20,424 nucleotides of DNA from Setaria digitata (Eukaryota > Nematoda > Chromadorea > Rhabditida > Setariidae), in assembly GCA_003640385.1 (NCBI GenBank), contig RCAB01000771.1, forward strand, positions 1 to 20,424. Direction: 5' to 3'. Position numbers and translations under genes: made by a program. The first letter of the stretch is position 1, and every line of letters begins with the position of its first letter. Under the pieces are notes generated by a model, which was not told the origin of the DNA, searched no databases, and saw only the letters and a program-made list of their open reading frames with translations. Of the stretch, positions 1 to 10,560 are shown piece by piece.

Positions 1-486
1 AAAAAAAAATGATTTAAAATATCATTAAAAAGCGAACAATTAAGCGAGGTGAAATTTTACTCAATGATTCATTAATTTTAAATTTACAGAGGAAAAAAAA
101 AAGCCATTAATGTTTCTTTCATTAGCTGCAAAGTGAGAGATACCAGGAGTGGAAGGAATCTTTTCAAGGAGAAACAGGTAGAAACTTAAGAGAGATGGAA
201 AGATGAAGAAGTAAAGGTATTGTTTGAGGGTAATAAATTGAAGGTATGGGTGGTCAGCAGGATGAATAAAGTTGTCGGTAAACAGAGCCGAGAGGGAACT
301 GTTTGCATTTTCGGTTCACGATGAATTGAGCTCCAAACAAACAAGTTTACCAGTTGGTCAGTGAAATAGCCGATCCGTTAGAGTCTACAAATACCTAACC
401 AGTAAGCAGTTCTGACGGAACGGTAGTGCTATCAGCTGAAAGTGTGGTCAGGCCAGGCGAGATTCTTATCTTTGAAACGTCTAACA
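1..486. other. 5' flank and probable leader of the CC/EB gene
   Basis: No gene is supported here. From about 115 to 480 the sequence is less AT-rich than the flanking DNA and has purine-rich GAGA/GGAA patches, as expected of a promoter or untranslated leader. An acceptor-like TTTACAG ends near 90 and could receive a spliced leader. I see no firm TATA box. Confidence 0.4.
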
Positions 487-665
487 ATGGAATCCCTCAT
501 TGTAAACTTCATTCTTCTGTTAACTATTATTGTCAATTTATTCCAAATGCTCCAAACTCAACAATTAACTCCAATTATTGGCGGTAAATGTGATCTTAAC
601 TCTCCTGATGTACCAATTGGTGGCAAACAAACACAGTTTTTCCTCAAGTGTGAGCAAAGTTTGCA
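487..665 (+). other. Exon 1: signal peptide and first cysteine segment
   Basis: The exon opens with a Met followed by about 20 hydrophobic residues, as in a cleavable signal peptide. It continues with a segment containing the motif FFLKCEQS, which resembles the aromatic-x-x-C part of a chitin-binding fold but lacks enough cysteines to complete one. It ends at a strong GTAAGT donor at 666 (phase 2). In the unspliced frame a TAA follows at once, so splicing is needed. Confidence 0.8.
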
Positions 666-3600
666 GTAAGTAATTTCATTATTGATACTTTTTTGCTAAA
701 AAAAAATACAGATATTGCAAAAAAAATAAAGTAAAATTAATAATTTGCTTTTATATAGGATATGTGGTTCGAAAAGGTTATAAAGTATTTATATGCAAAT
801 ATAAACTTTTTTTTTTTATTTTTGAATAATAATAGCATCAGCCGTAATTTTTGAATTTTAAACAAGACTATAAATTTTGCCGCTGAATTTTAGAAATCTC
901 ATTGGCTTATATTTTTATCAAAAAAATAGAATCAAATTTATAGCAGTATTTAATTAGCTAATTATTATAGATAGCCAAAAACAATTTGCTCATAAAAAAG
1001 AAAAAATAAAACATTTCTTGGTTTAAATGAGAAAATAATTAGCTAGAAGTAAGTAAAATTAATTTAGATCAGAAAATGGCAAAGGTATTTGGGTGGTGAA
1101 AAGTCGTACACAATCGACAACACTTCAAACGACCTCGTCAACAACACTTTCAACTACCCTACCGTCAACTCTCATGAGCCAAAACTTTCACAAGCCAGAT
1201 AGCAACATTTGCGGTAGAATTTAGGACCAACTCTCGAAAATATCCACTTTTTCCATTTTGCGCCTTTTTTTTCTACCATTTCCTGAAATTATACCGATCA
1301 TTTGAAAAATTTCACATTTTTGACATGAAATTTATTAAATTAGAGCAATAAAATGCAATTGGTTGCGCAGAAGTTTCATTTTGTTTGTTGAGTGTAATTT
1401 GGCTTTTTAGTGCAAGACAAAAGCGCACAGGTAAACGATGCTTGCTTGGTTTCATCACTATGTCTGCAACAAGACCAGACACAATTGTCTAATTATTTGC
1501 AATGTGATCAAAGGTAAGCACTTACTTAGCTGATGTATCAGTTGTTCTCATATCTGAATGCTTTGGCATCTTCTATATTTCTCATTCATTTCTATATATT
1601 GTTTTCTTGATTATCACCTTATCACTCTTGTCATACTGATTTTAAATTCTGATAAATATTTACAACATATCAGCACCAACCATTGGGTAAAGAAATCGTG
1701 TTTGGATGGACGAATCTTCAGTTTTGAACATCAGGCTTGCATCGTGCCAAATATATCTCCTTTCAAGCAAAGTCGACTTGGAACCCGTAAGTTTGTTGAA
1801 TACTTCCAAATATAGTAGAAAGGGGATCATTTCGATTATGTATGAGATAACTGTGATAAATTATCAGAAATAGAAAATTTAATTTTCTAATTCTTTTCTC
1901 TTCTTTATTAGCTTGAATAAATCAATCTAATTAACGATAATTGTCACCCTTTCTTTTTATTTAGTTGTGATGTTATTTTGTTGCCAAAATAACATCAATT
2001 TTTTATTCTGCTTAGAAAATTGACGAATTAAATAAATTGATATCCTTAAGGGAAGAAAGCATTAAGATTCCTCAGATGCTTCTTCTGATTTAAAACAGTT
2101 AGGGATCCGAAAATGATATGATCATTTAAATGTGTGCGAAATTTCTTTCTTTTTTACTGCTACAATTACATTTCATCCATTGACAGCTAAAAAAAATAAA
2201 TAAAAACCCAGCGAATCAGTTTGCTAAATATTACTTTTATTTTCCCATTATTTAAATGAAATACAAAAGATAACTTTTATTTTTGCTTCATTTCCACTCA
2301 ATTTTTTCTGCAAAATACTTTATCGATTGCGACAGTCGTATTGTACGCCATAATTTCATCTAAAATTAATAGCTTTGGTTAACAATCTCTAATTTTAAAC
2401 GAAAAAATCATCTTAAAAAATTATCTTTGTTAAACAGCATCTTTCTAATCTTTCAATTCAGCTAATTAAATCACACAACGGTTCACAGAAATCGATGTTT
2501 AGCTACAGTTAATCACTATCAAGTGCCACAATTTTATTCAAATCATCATTTAAAAATATCAAAAATTTTCTAAACTTAATGCTGAAAAATCTTTTTGCAA
2601 CCATAAATTTGATAATTACTAATTCATACACATTAGTAATTACCAAATTTCAATTATAATTAGTATGTTTGAACTCAACACTAAGAATTTTTTGATTGAA
2701 GAGAGAAATCAAGCAGTAATACTTGGAACTTTTTTGAATTTTAGAAATAAAAGGAAATTATAGTCACTATTGCAATTGTCATCCAACAATAACGACAATA
2801 CTATCAGTAGATGCTGCAAAGTATTTGCTTATCTCTACAATTGTAAATAGTATTGAGATTTACAATATTCCACTTCAGAGGTCAAGGGTCGGGAAAATTT
2901 TTTTGCTGATAATTTTGGAATTAAGAATACATTTCCTGCTAATCAACGTCAAAAAAGCAAAAATATTCTCTTACTATAACGGTATACTCCTTTCATCTAA
3001 GAAATTTCAACACAAATACCACTGTAATACATTGAATTCAACCGACTGCCCAGTAACAACCAATTCACGTTTTCCAAATTCTTGTTTGGTTAGCAAACTA
3101 GTTTTGAAGACTTTCCATTTTTTCCATTCTTTTTGTTAATTCGATTAAAAATTGATCAAAGAGTGGCACAAATATGTTGAATCCATTCATCACGACAAGC
3201 AATGCAATCGTGATTAAGGTAGAAATGAAATCAGAAGCATATCTTTTCGGTAAACGAATAGGGAAACAATCGGATAAGAAGAGGAGGAAGAATGTGAAGC
3301 ATCGAGTTAAAATGAAAAAAATTAAGCTCACTAGCTTAGATGAAAGCAATGATACTTATTCTCTGTGCTACCAGTAATTTACAAATGATCTGAATTCATT
3401 CAAATTTCTTCGAAGAAATAATAGAAGATGAACGAAAAACAAAATTTTGAACGAAACTTGGAAGGGAAACATCTTAGACTTTCTTCACAAAGAAGCATTT
3501 AATCAGCAAAAAAGTTGAGATCAATTTGTTGCAGCGGACTTGTCGTTAATTAAACTGTCAGGAAAGTTTTAGTCATGATTCGGTTTGAAGCAGAAGTGGA

Positions 3601-6600
3601 TAAAATTTCATTCAGTGGTAGGTACTTCGAAATTGAGTTCTTCAGTTTACTGACTGAAATGAATTCGCCACTTATTGGATTCTGATTTAAATTGCCAGCA
3701 ATTTGCAAATAATCTCTTACACAACTTCTTAGAACAATATAGTAAAAGGAAGTATGAAAACTGATATGGAAATGACGGAATTGGATCATTATCAATTTTG
3801 GGAACTGATAATTTATAGCGATGCAAATTTCATACAAATTCGTAACACATGGCGCGATTTAAGGATTTCGCAAAAGTTCGTCTGACTGGTAAATGCTAAA
3901 ATAATCTGATTGCTAATTAATAACCCAAACTACTTGTCCCAACAAGCCATCATCAAGAAATTGCAATAGATTTTATAATTGTACCATACTAATTGAAAAT
4001 GTTCAAGATATTCTACAGACTTTAATTTGCTTCATATTTTAACAGAATTCAGCAGCAGAAGCAAAACTGTAAATAAATTACTTGCACTAATTTTAATTAC
4101 AATCTAACTAATAAGTTCTTTGTGTATTTTTATAGTTAGATGAATCCAATCCATATAGTTGCTATCACTTTATCATTTTCAGGATATCATGTACAATCAG
4201 CAGGGAATTCGCATTTGCTATCCAATACTGGTTGCACATTTATGCAGTGCTCTCAGAATAATCCATGTTATCGTGGTACCTGCAATAATGGCTACTGTTG
4301 CACCTCATCAATAGGTTTCTTCTTTAAAATCTGTTTTTAATTTTGAAGTAAAATAATTAGAAAGGTTTGAAGATTTTTTTTTTTTTGCAAATTTTAATAC
4401 TTAACGGATTCAACCGTTTTCTTATTTAATGAAAAACAAATGTTTTGTTTATTGTTTGCCTTGATAAGTGAGTACAATTTGATCATATTGAAGTTATAAC
4501 TTAATTTTTTAGTCTAACTAACAGAAGTTCGATATGTCATCTAATTAAGACTTCCTGAAAATGATCTAATTTTTGAAAAGTGTAACAAACTTAATAAGTG
4601 GATAATTACCAAAAAATTTTTTTTATAATCATTCATAAGAAACTACACTTTGTCAGAATCATTTTTCTAAAAGTCTCTAAGAGAATTCTGATTTAAAATG
4701 CTTCGCATTACCAAACAAATTTAGCTTAAGACAAAGATTCATTAACACAGCAAATTAAACATTTTAATTGAGGTACTGGTCTTACGAACCAACCTCACAT
4801 AACACCATCATTGCAACATCAGCAATCACTCTTTACCAATCAATTTTCGCTTCCGGTTCCGGTTAATGTGATGCAACCAGCATATAATCCGATTGCTCTT
4901 AGTAAGTTTCAAATAAAAAAAGGTTAATCGTATAATAAGAATTTTAAAAAAATATTTTCATTTTAATGATGACAAAAAAAGAAACATCTTATTTTTGAAA
5001 TTTACAACGAATCGTTTCCTCACAGTTTTCATTAATTTAACAAATTCCAATTTATTTCAAAATTTAAAATTTAACTCAAACTAGGCGGATGCGCAAATGG
5101 CGGAGCAGCAGTTGGAGCATGCATTAACATGCGTTGCGCTCGTGGATACGTCTGCTCGATGGGCAATATCTGCTGTCCCTCAACTGATTACGCAACTGTT
5201 ACGAGTAGTACAGCAAATCCATTGAAAAATCCATTTCGTACGTTGATCAATTTAATGACTAATTAGTTGATATACGAAAGCAAACGTGATACGACGTGAT
5301 ACGACATGTGAGGTACTACGTGGAACCTCAATCGATATCAGACATTTATTAACCTACTTATTCATTAATTCAGTATATCTGCGCAGAGTTAATTTTGATC
5401 ATTTATTTGATTATGATTTTGAAATATTCAAATTTAATTTCAATTTTGTATTTTGAATTTTTCATTTTTTGTTTGTAATTGAGAAAACAAATTTCAGTTT
5501 GCACGGATGGAACCCAAGCAGCAGGAGCTTGTATTCTTGGCCAATGCGGTTCATCATTTTCATGTGTAAATGGTATGATTTATTTTCTTCATCATATCAT
5601 TTGCAGATAGAACGAGTCCAGATTTATCTCTTTAAAATAAGAAAAATAAGCGCTGAAAATCCAGTGACTAATGAGGAAAAATGTTGAATATCAATAATAA
5701 TTTATAATGGTAATCAAACTCAGTCATCTTACTCCACATTTATTTTCTTTACCTTTTTTTAATACCAAAAAATAAATAAAAAACAATTTTTGCATTATCA
5801 ACTTGTCTAAATGCTCATAGCATAACATCTAATTAATTGAAAAGTGAAATTAAGAAAAAGACTAAAGTAAAATTTCTAACCTAAAATTAGTGGATGAATT
5901 GTAAAGGATAGTTTGTTATGGTGAAAATTTGTAAAGTGAAACTAATTTAGAACTGACAGGAAGACAGTAAAGACATGAAAATGAAGATTATTTGATGAAA
6001 TGATCGAATCTTCAGGTTTGTGCTGCAACGTAACAAACAATACACCGCGGTGTCTTGATGGTTCTCCTTCTGTTGGTGCATGTTTATTGGGACAATGCGG
6101 TGCAGGTTTCGTTTGTACCACCGGAAATTTATGTTGCAAATTGACAAGTTCAATGTTTAATGTCGTTGCTGGTATGTCTTATATGAACTTAAATAAATAA
6201 ATTACATTACAATGCTCCTTTTCACTTTTTCCTTATATGCAAAATTAATTTGCCAAATATTTAAACGTTGACAGTTTCAGGAACATGTCCGAATGGTGCG
6301 ACATCAATTGGTGCTTGCATTAATGGCCTATGTCCAACTAGTTACACATGTATAAATGGCCAATGTTGTCCTCAAGATAGTAATGGAGCATTCCGCTGCT
6401 CGAATCCTAATTATGCCCTTGGACCATGTGTTGGTAACCAGTGTCCAGATGGTGGCTATCAGTGCGATACGTCGACAAATACTTGTTGTCCTGCAGTAGA
6501 TCCTGTTGGTCCTTGCATCGAGCCAGGTTACTTTTCTAAATTGATACATCATTCAACTAAATTAAATTTATCTGATTTTAACAATGCACTTCTTTTTTGT

Positions 6601-8532
6601 GATATTGTTATCAGGAAAATTTTCTGTATTTATCATCTGCTGTCTGGAATTAAATAAAACTACTACTGATTCACTTACTATTTTAATTAATCAAAAAATA
6701 TTAGAAAGATATTATACGAAGTGTAATCCACATAAAGAAGAATTACAAATAACTAATTAATATTAGTAAAATTTTAGTAAAATTATGGAAAAGCCATCTA
6801 ATTAATGAAAATTTCCAATTTCATATCGTTAATCGATCAGTGTTAATTGCTGTAAATGATTTTTGCAGAGCAGAAAGTATTCCGTCAATACATTGCAGGT
6901 GACCAATGTCCAACTGGTCATATCTGCTTCAAGGAAGGTGCTACTCCACTCTGTTTCAAGGAATGTAATGGTCGAGGAACGGCTTCCGGTCCTCCGCTCA
7001 GTGGCGAATGTCCCGACGGAACAACTTTGATTTTCGGCGTCTGCTGTACTTCAAGAACACGACTTTATGATTCAATATCAGCATCGTTGATTTCCGGACG
7101 ATCTAGTGATTACTATTTGTCTCCTATTTCTTCCGGTAAAATTCTTGAAAATAATTTTGTAGAGTGTTAATAACTTACGGATGCAAATAAAGGCAACAAT
7201 TATCATTTGCATACAAACTCTTCTAAGCATATTTCAGGAATCGGATCATGTCCTGATGGTACTGGAGCAATAAGCGCTTGTATCAACGGTCAATGTGGAT
7301 ACGGTTATCAGTGCTACAGTAATATTTGCTGCTCTCCACAATACACCAATACTATAATTCCATTCTCTAGAGCATGTAAAATTCACTTTTCTTCTCAAAT
7401 TCTACTCACAACCGAGAGATATTTACCATTTTCACAGTAATTTTAATGGATTTAATATTTAAAATTTAGAATTTATCTAATTGAGCACCTGCTATTTGCT
7501 GGCAATGTGGCTTACACACATGTTTGGCTGTCAGCAGCTCCTAATATTATATGATCCCTCTGTACAATAACATTATACGTTACTCGCATAATTTTCAAAA
7601 TAAATTTAGAAAAAAATGAAATTTCAGCTTATCAAAATTCTCATATTTCGTAAATATACTAGCGTTTTCTATGTTATACTATCTTACATTAATAGTTTTT
7701 TCTGAAAAAAAGTTCAAATAATTGAGGAATTCTCTTTTTTAAATTTAAAATTCTAAATTTGTTGACAAAATTTACGATTGAAATTGTATTGCAGCACTGA
7801 GGCCAATAGGAGGACAATNGTTCAAATAATTGAGGAATTCTCTTTTTTAAATTTATAATTCTAAATTTGTTAACAAAATTTACGATTGAAATTGTATTGC
7901 AGCACTGAGGCCAATAGGAGGACAATGTGAATTGACGCAGCAATGTATGAGTTCCATGGAAGGCCTATCAATTTGTGAATTGGGCATTTGCAGGTGTTTG
8001 CCAGGTGCTTACGTCCATGGATTCACCTGTGTCTCACGTTTCAGTTAGTTTCATTTTTTCCCCCAAATTTATCGTCAATTTAAAGAAATTCATCATAATC
8101 ACGCTGTAAAAGAGTTTCAGTTCAGTAGGAAAAATTATCAGTAGCATTTCAGTGATGCAAAAATTTTTGCGATAATTCCAAGAAATATTTAATGACGATT
8201 AAACAAACGAATGGTAAATGTGGAAAATTTATGGTGCTTCAACTGAACTGTTATTAATCGGCATTATTGAGAGTTTAAGCGATCATTTTTATTAAGCATT
8301 CTAGCCGGATTTCTGTCTCATTGAAGTGAAATGATTGAAAAATTTCGAATTATGGCATTCATTTCATTAGTGCTTTTAACAAATCTGTTAAGTTTGAAGT
8401 TAATTTTTCTTATCACTTTTAGTTAATAATGTAAATGAAATGATTGCAGATGTGCTACTGAACGATGCCGGACGAACTTTCATCAATGGCACTTCATCGA
8501 ATGATTCTGATATAATAACATCTGGCAGTTAA
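487..8532 (+). CDS. Secreted modular cysteine-rich protein: chitin-binding-like segment, multiple CC domains, EB module (14-exon model)
   Basis: Proposed exons are 487-665, 1068-1213, 1411-1513, 1674-1786, 4183-4314, 4773-4901, 5085-5237, 5498-5572, 6016-6171, 6281-6526, 6869-7135, 7238-7375, 7903-8043 and 8450-8532. All junctions keep frame and give 686 residues. I chose the ATG at 487 over an in-frame ATG at 442 because it directly precedes a hydrophobic signal peptide (MESLIVNFILLLTIIVNLF). The order is: Cys-poor region and Ser/Thr-rich tract (to about 108), peritrophin-like segment (about 118-172), Gln/Pro linker (225-267), CC units near 198-220 (degenerate), 270-298, 320-347, 356-384, 398-425, 435-465 and 571-598, then an EB module at 621-655. 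CC units share C-x9-C-x4-C-x5-C spacing ending in CC. NxS/T sequons support secretion. The role is inferred to be extracellular matrix, eggshell, sheath or cuticle. The weakest joins are the exon 6 acceptor and the 2.4-kb fourth intron. The exon set is solid but isoforms are unknown. Confidence 0.85.
1411..1786 (+). other. Exons 3-4: peritrophin-A (ChtBD2)-like chitin-binding segment
   Basis: Exons 1411-1513 and 1674-1786 join at an AG/C serine codon. They give a cysteine pattern typical of peritrophin-A domains: an early Cys pair, then NYLQC, then KKSCLDGRIFSF and QAC. The tyrosine before the third cysteine and the C-x-x-G-x-x-F core are characteristic of invertebrate chitin-binding type 2 domains. 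Known members bind chitin in cuticle, peritrophic matrix or eggshell. The remaining cysteine spacing is not canonical, so it may be a divergent copy. Confidence 0.7.
1968..1997. repeat. Perfect 13-bp inverted repeat with 4-base loop
   Basis: TGATGTTATTTTG at 1968-1980 is followed by the loop TTGC and then its exact reverse complement at 1985-1997. It lies inside intron 4. It is too short for a microRNA precursor and could be a structural RNA element or a relic of a small inverted-repeat element. Confidence 0.85.
3404..3419. repeat. 16-bp perfect palindrome
   Basis: ATTTCTTCGAAGAAAT equals its own reverse complement. It could be a binding site for a dimeric factor, or chance in AT-rich DNA. 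It is not a canonical heat-shock element because the TTC and GAA blocks touch without the usual two-base spacers. Confidence 0.6.
4773..4901 (+). other. Exon 6: Gln/Pro-rich linker
   Basis: This 129-base symmetric phase 1-1 exon encodes a cysteine-free linker rich in Gln, Pro, Asn and Ser, ending in YNPIAL. The donor GTAAGT at 4902 is strong. The acceptor (TTGAG before 4773) is weak, but an in-frame TGA just upstream rules out an earlier start and both phases fit the neighbouring exons. Confidence 0.6.
5085..7375 (+). other. Exons 7-12: run of CC-domain units
   Basis: Successive exons encode repeats of about 28-31 residues with the shared plan C-x-x-G-x5-GAC-x4-C-x5-C-x5-CC. Examples are GACINMRCARGYVC, GACILGQCGSSFSC, GACLLGQCGAGFVC and GACINGLCPTSYTC. 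This matches the nematode CC domain named after its terminal double cysteine. One unit is split across exons 8 and 9 at VN/GLCC. Exon 10 carries two full units. Exon 11 holds a divergent cysteine-rich region (CPTGHIC ... LCFKEC ... FGVCC). Confidence 0.8.
7483..7541 (+). other. Imperfect RNA hairpin in intron 12, weak microRNA-precursor candidate
   Basis: This 59-base stretch stands out by its higher GC content. GAGC pairs with GCTC, TGCT with AGCA, GC with GC plus several G-U pairs, and CA/TGTG with the CACATG block, around a loop of about 7 bases. The stem has a three-base bulge and a 4x4 internal loop, so stability is modest. No known microRNA seed was recognised. Confidence 0.25.
7712..7926. 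repeat. 107-base direct repeat around a single N (assembly overlap)
   Basis: Copy 1 (7712-7818) and copy 2 (7820-7926) abut the N at 7819 and differ at only two positions: A/T at 7748/7856 and G/A at 7764/7872. Both contain the exon 13 acceptor and the first bases of the exon. Only copy 2 continues into a complete exon, while copy 1 breaks off at the N. This fits overlapping contig ends that were placed side by side instead of merged. Confidence 0.9.
7903..8043 (+). other. Exon 13: EB module
   Basis: The exon encodes a compact segment with cysteines ordered as GGQCELTQQC, then SICELGICRCLPG, then FTC. This is the EB-module pattern found in nematode secreted and membrane proteins, often beside CC or other cysteine-rich repeats. 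The acceptor ATTGCAG lies inside the second copy of the 107-base repeat next to the N at 7819. The upstream copy holds an identical acceptor. Confidence 0.75.
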
Positions 8533-8767
8533 TGAAGGAAACAAAACTGAAATGCTTTTGCGATAAACTTTCATCTGCCTATCAAGCCTCAATTTTTTGG
8601 CAGTGCAAAATTTTGCTTGCAGAGAATTGGAAAATTCGTTGTCAAAGATTTTTACAATTCTTTTTTTTTTTTGAGAAATCATTTCATATAAAAGTTTAGT
8701 CTCTGTTTAAATATAAGTCCAATAATCATTAATTTTCTTGGCGAAATTCATTTCCTCAATGTATGCT

Positions 8768-8773
8768 AATAAA
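8768..8773 (+). terminator. Polyadenylation signal AATAAA, CC/EB gene
   Basis: A canonical AATAAA lies downstream of the TAA at 8530-8532 on the same strand. Such hexamers are common in AT-rich DNA, so the assignment rests on position only. Confidence 0.35.
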
Positions 8774-9829
8774 TCTTCAACCTCTTCCGTTCAATTGAAT
8801 ATTAAATTAATAATTTGTCTTTTTTTTTTTTAATTTATTATTTTTCATGCGTTTGATCAACATTTCCCTGCGCTTATCGTACATTTCTTTATATAATTGT
8901 GAAATATAACTGCTAACTAAATGAGGAAATTTTATTAGAAAAAATTAAAGTTTATTATAGGACTATTTTTATCACAGATTTGAAGAGGAACAATTAAATT
9001 TTATTCTTAACAATTTTTATTTTAGTTACACAAAGTTGTACCTTAAAATTTGAGGTGAAACGTTAAGTAATATTTTTTATGCCATTTCATATTTACGTCA
9101 CTCTGTGCTAGTAAAGAATCTGTAACTTATCACGTACGTCTTTTTTTCTTTTTTTTTTTTTTCGAGGACCTAGATAGTATTATCACAAATATAATCTCTC
9201 CTTGAGATAAATTTGTTTTTGCAATATTTTGTTTACAATAAAAATTTTATCTTCAGCATTTTCAACGGTGTCCTATAATGGGACAATTTGACACATCATC
9301 ACTTGATCTTGAAACTACTTATAATCTGATTAAATTTATTAAATCTCAGCCAATCGAAGACAAGCTTAAAATTCAAGCAACTTTTTAGCTTTATTAAACA
9401 AATATAAAATACTCAGTTCTAAAATTATTAAAGGAAAAATAAAACGCAAACAAACAAAAACAATTCTATTTTTTTTTAAGTAATTTAACACAAAGTTAAA
9501 TTATTTTCTTTTATTACTGTAAATAAAACGAGAGGTATTTTCTTTTTTTTTTTGTCTGAGACAGTTAATTAATACATTTTAATGAACCGAACTGATATGA
9601 GTGACTCGTTTTCCTTCATTACTGTTGAAATGTTTGCCACAGATGAATGAATAACTTTCATTGCATTCAAAATTTGCTTCCAACTGAAATCAGTGAAAAC
9701 ATATCCGAGGCTATCAAAGGCTATTATTGGAAATCATAAACTACATTTCCTTTCACCTTACATTTAATAATTTATTCTAATTTACCAATGGTTAGAGAAT
9801 GATAAAAGAGCTATGAAATATTGTGTAGT

Positions 9830-9877
9830 AAAAAAAGAGGAGAAAGAGAAAGAAAGAAAGAAGAAAATAAAAAAAAT
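9830..9877 (+). repeat. Purine-only (GA/AAAG) low-complexity tract
   Basis: About 45 bases of almost pure A and G, including repeated GAAA units. The long open frame on the opposite strand through this tract is Phe/Ser-rich and an artefact of the composition. Confidence 0.7.
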
Positions 9878-10560
9878 GCATTGCAACACAAGCAGTAGGA
9901 CAAATATAAGATATATATTTTTAAAATTAATTATGCGAATTGAAAACAAGAATGAGGGCAGGTGGTAATTGTTGAATAAAATGCGCACTTTATATGTGCA
10001 AGCTTTCATCTAAAATATCCTTCGTATGAGCAAGCTTACCTGTTTTATTTTCACATCACATTTCTTTACCGTTTTTATCTTATTACTTTTCCATTTATTT
10101 GCACGTGTTTCTTATATCCTATAAAAATTTGAAATTTTCATAGTATGAAAAAAAAAAAAAAAAAGCATGTGCATGGATTTAAAGTGTTAATTCGGAAATA
10201 ACTCTTGATATCAATGATATTGAAATTAAATTAAACAGAATTGCAAATCACCAGGGAAAGAATTCGAGATGGAATATTCATTACTGATTAAGAAAGCTAA
10301 TAAATATTTTGCTTTCTCATTTTTGTTGTCAATTCTCAAATTGCAATGGAAGTTTTCCTATAATTTGCTTTAACACTTCGATCATTGTTAAAATATGGCT
10401 TTTGATTTTTTTTTTTTAAATGATAAATATTTGCCTTGAATAATTTTCTCATGCTCACTTTCAGCTCCATTAGCAATTTCCATAAAATAAATATTTAACG
10501 ACTGCTACCGATAACAATTTCAGATGATATTTAATTAAATTTCATCAATTCTAGATTAAC

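Larger units (their letters stand above)
1787..4182. other. Long intron 4 of the CC/EB gene
   Basis: This 2.4-kb intron is much longer than the others in the gene. It contains a perfect 13-bp stem hairpin (1968-1997), a 16-bp palindrome (3404-3419) and an unassigned hydrophobic antisense frame (3098-3349). No cysteine-rich exon was found inside it, and the flanking exons already join in phase. Confidence 0.6.
8533..10560. other. Intergenic region with 3' end signals of the CC/EB gene
   Basis: No coding exon is supported. An AATAAA at 8768-8773, about 240 bases after the stop, is a plausible polyadenylation signal. The rest is AT-rich with T runs (for example 9149-9162), a purine-rich tract near 9830-9877 and an A17 run at 10148-10164. 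Open frames here are low-complexity translations of these tracts. The 1 kb before 10561 presumably holds the promoter of the neuropeptide gene. Confidence 0.5.

Noticed and set aside
2825..3139. 104-codon plus-strand open frame inside intron 4
   Set aside because: No cysteine pattern like its host gene, no good splice sites in phase and no recognisable domain.
3404..3419. 16-bp palindrome as a heat-shock element
   Set aside because: The TTC and GAA blocks lack the two-base spacing of heat-shock elements. Kept only as a palindrome.
3550..3837. 95-codon minus-strand open frame inside intron 4
   Set aside because: No domain or coherent membrane pattern seen, and it does not join in an evident way with the hydrophobic antisense frame nearby.
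5283..5304. Short tandem CGTGATACGA repeat
   Set aside because: Only two copies within an intron and no flanking structure; likely simple slippage.
9782..10009. 75-codon minus-strand open frame
   Set aside because: Its Phe/Ser-rich sequence is just the translation of the purine tract on the plus strand.
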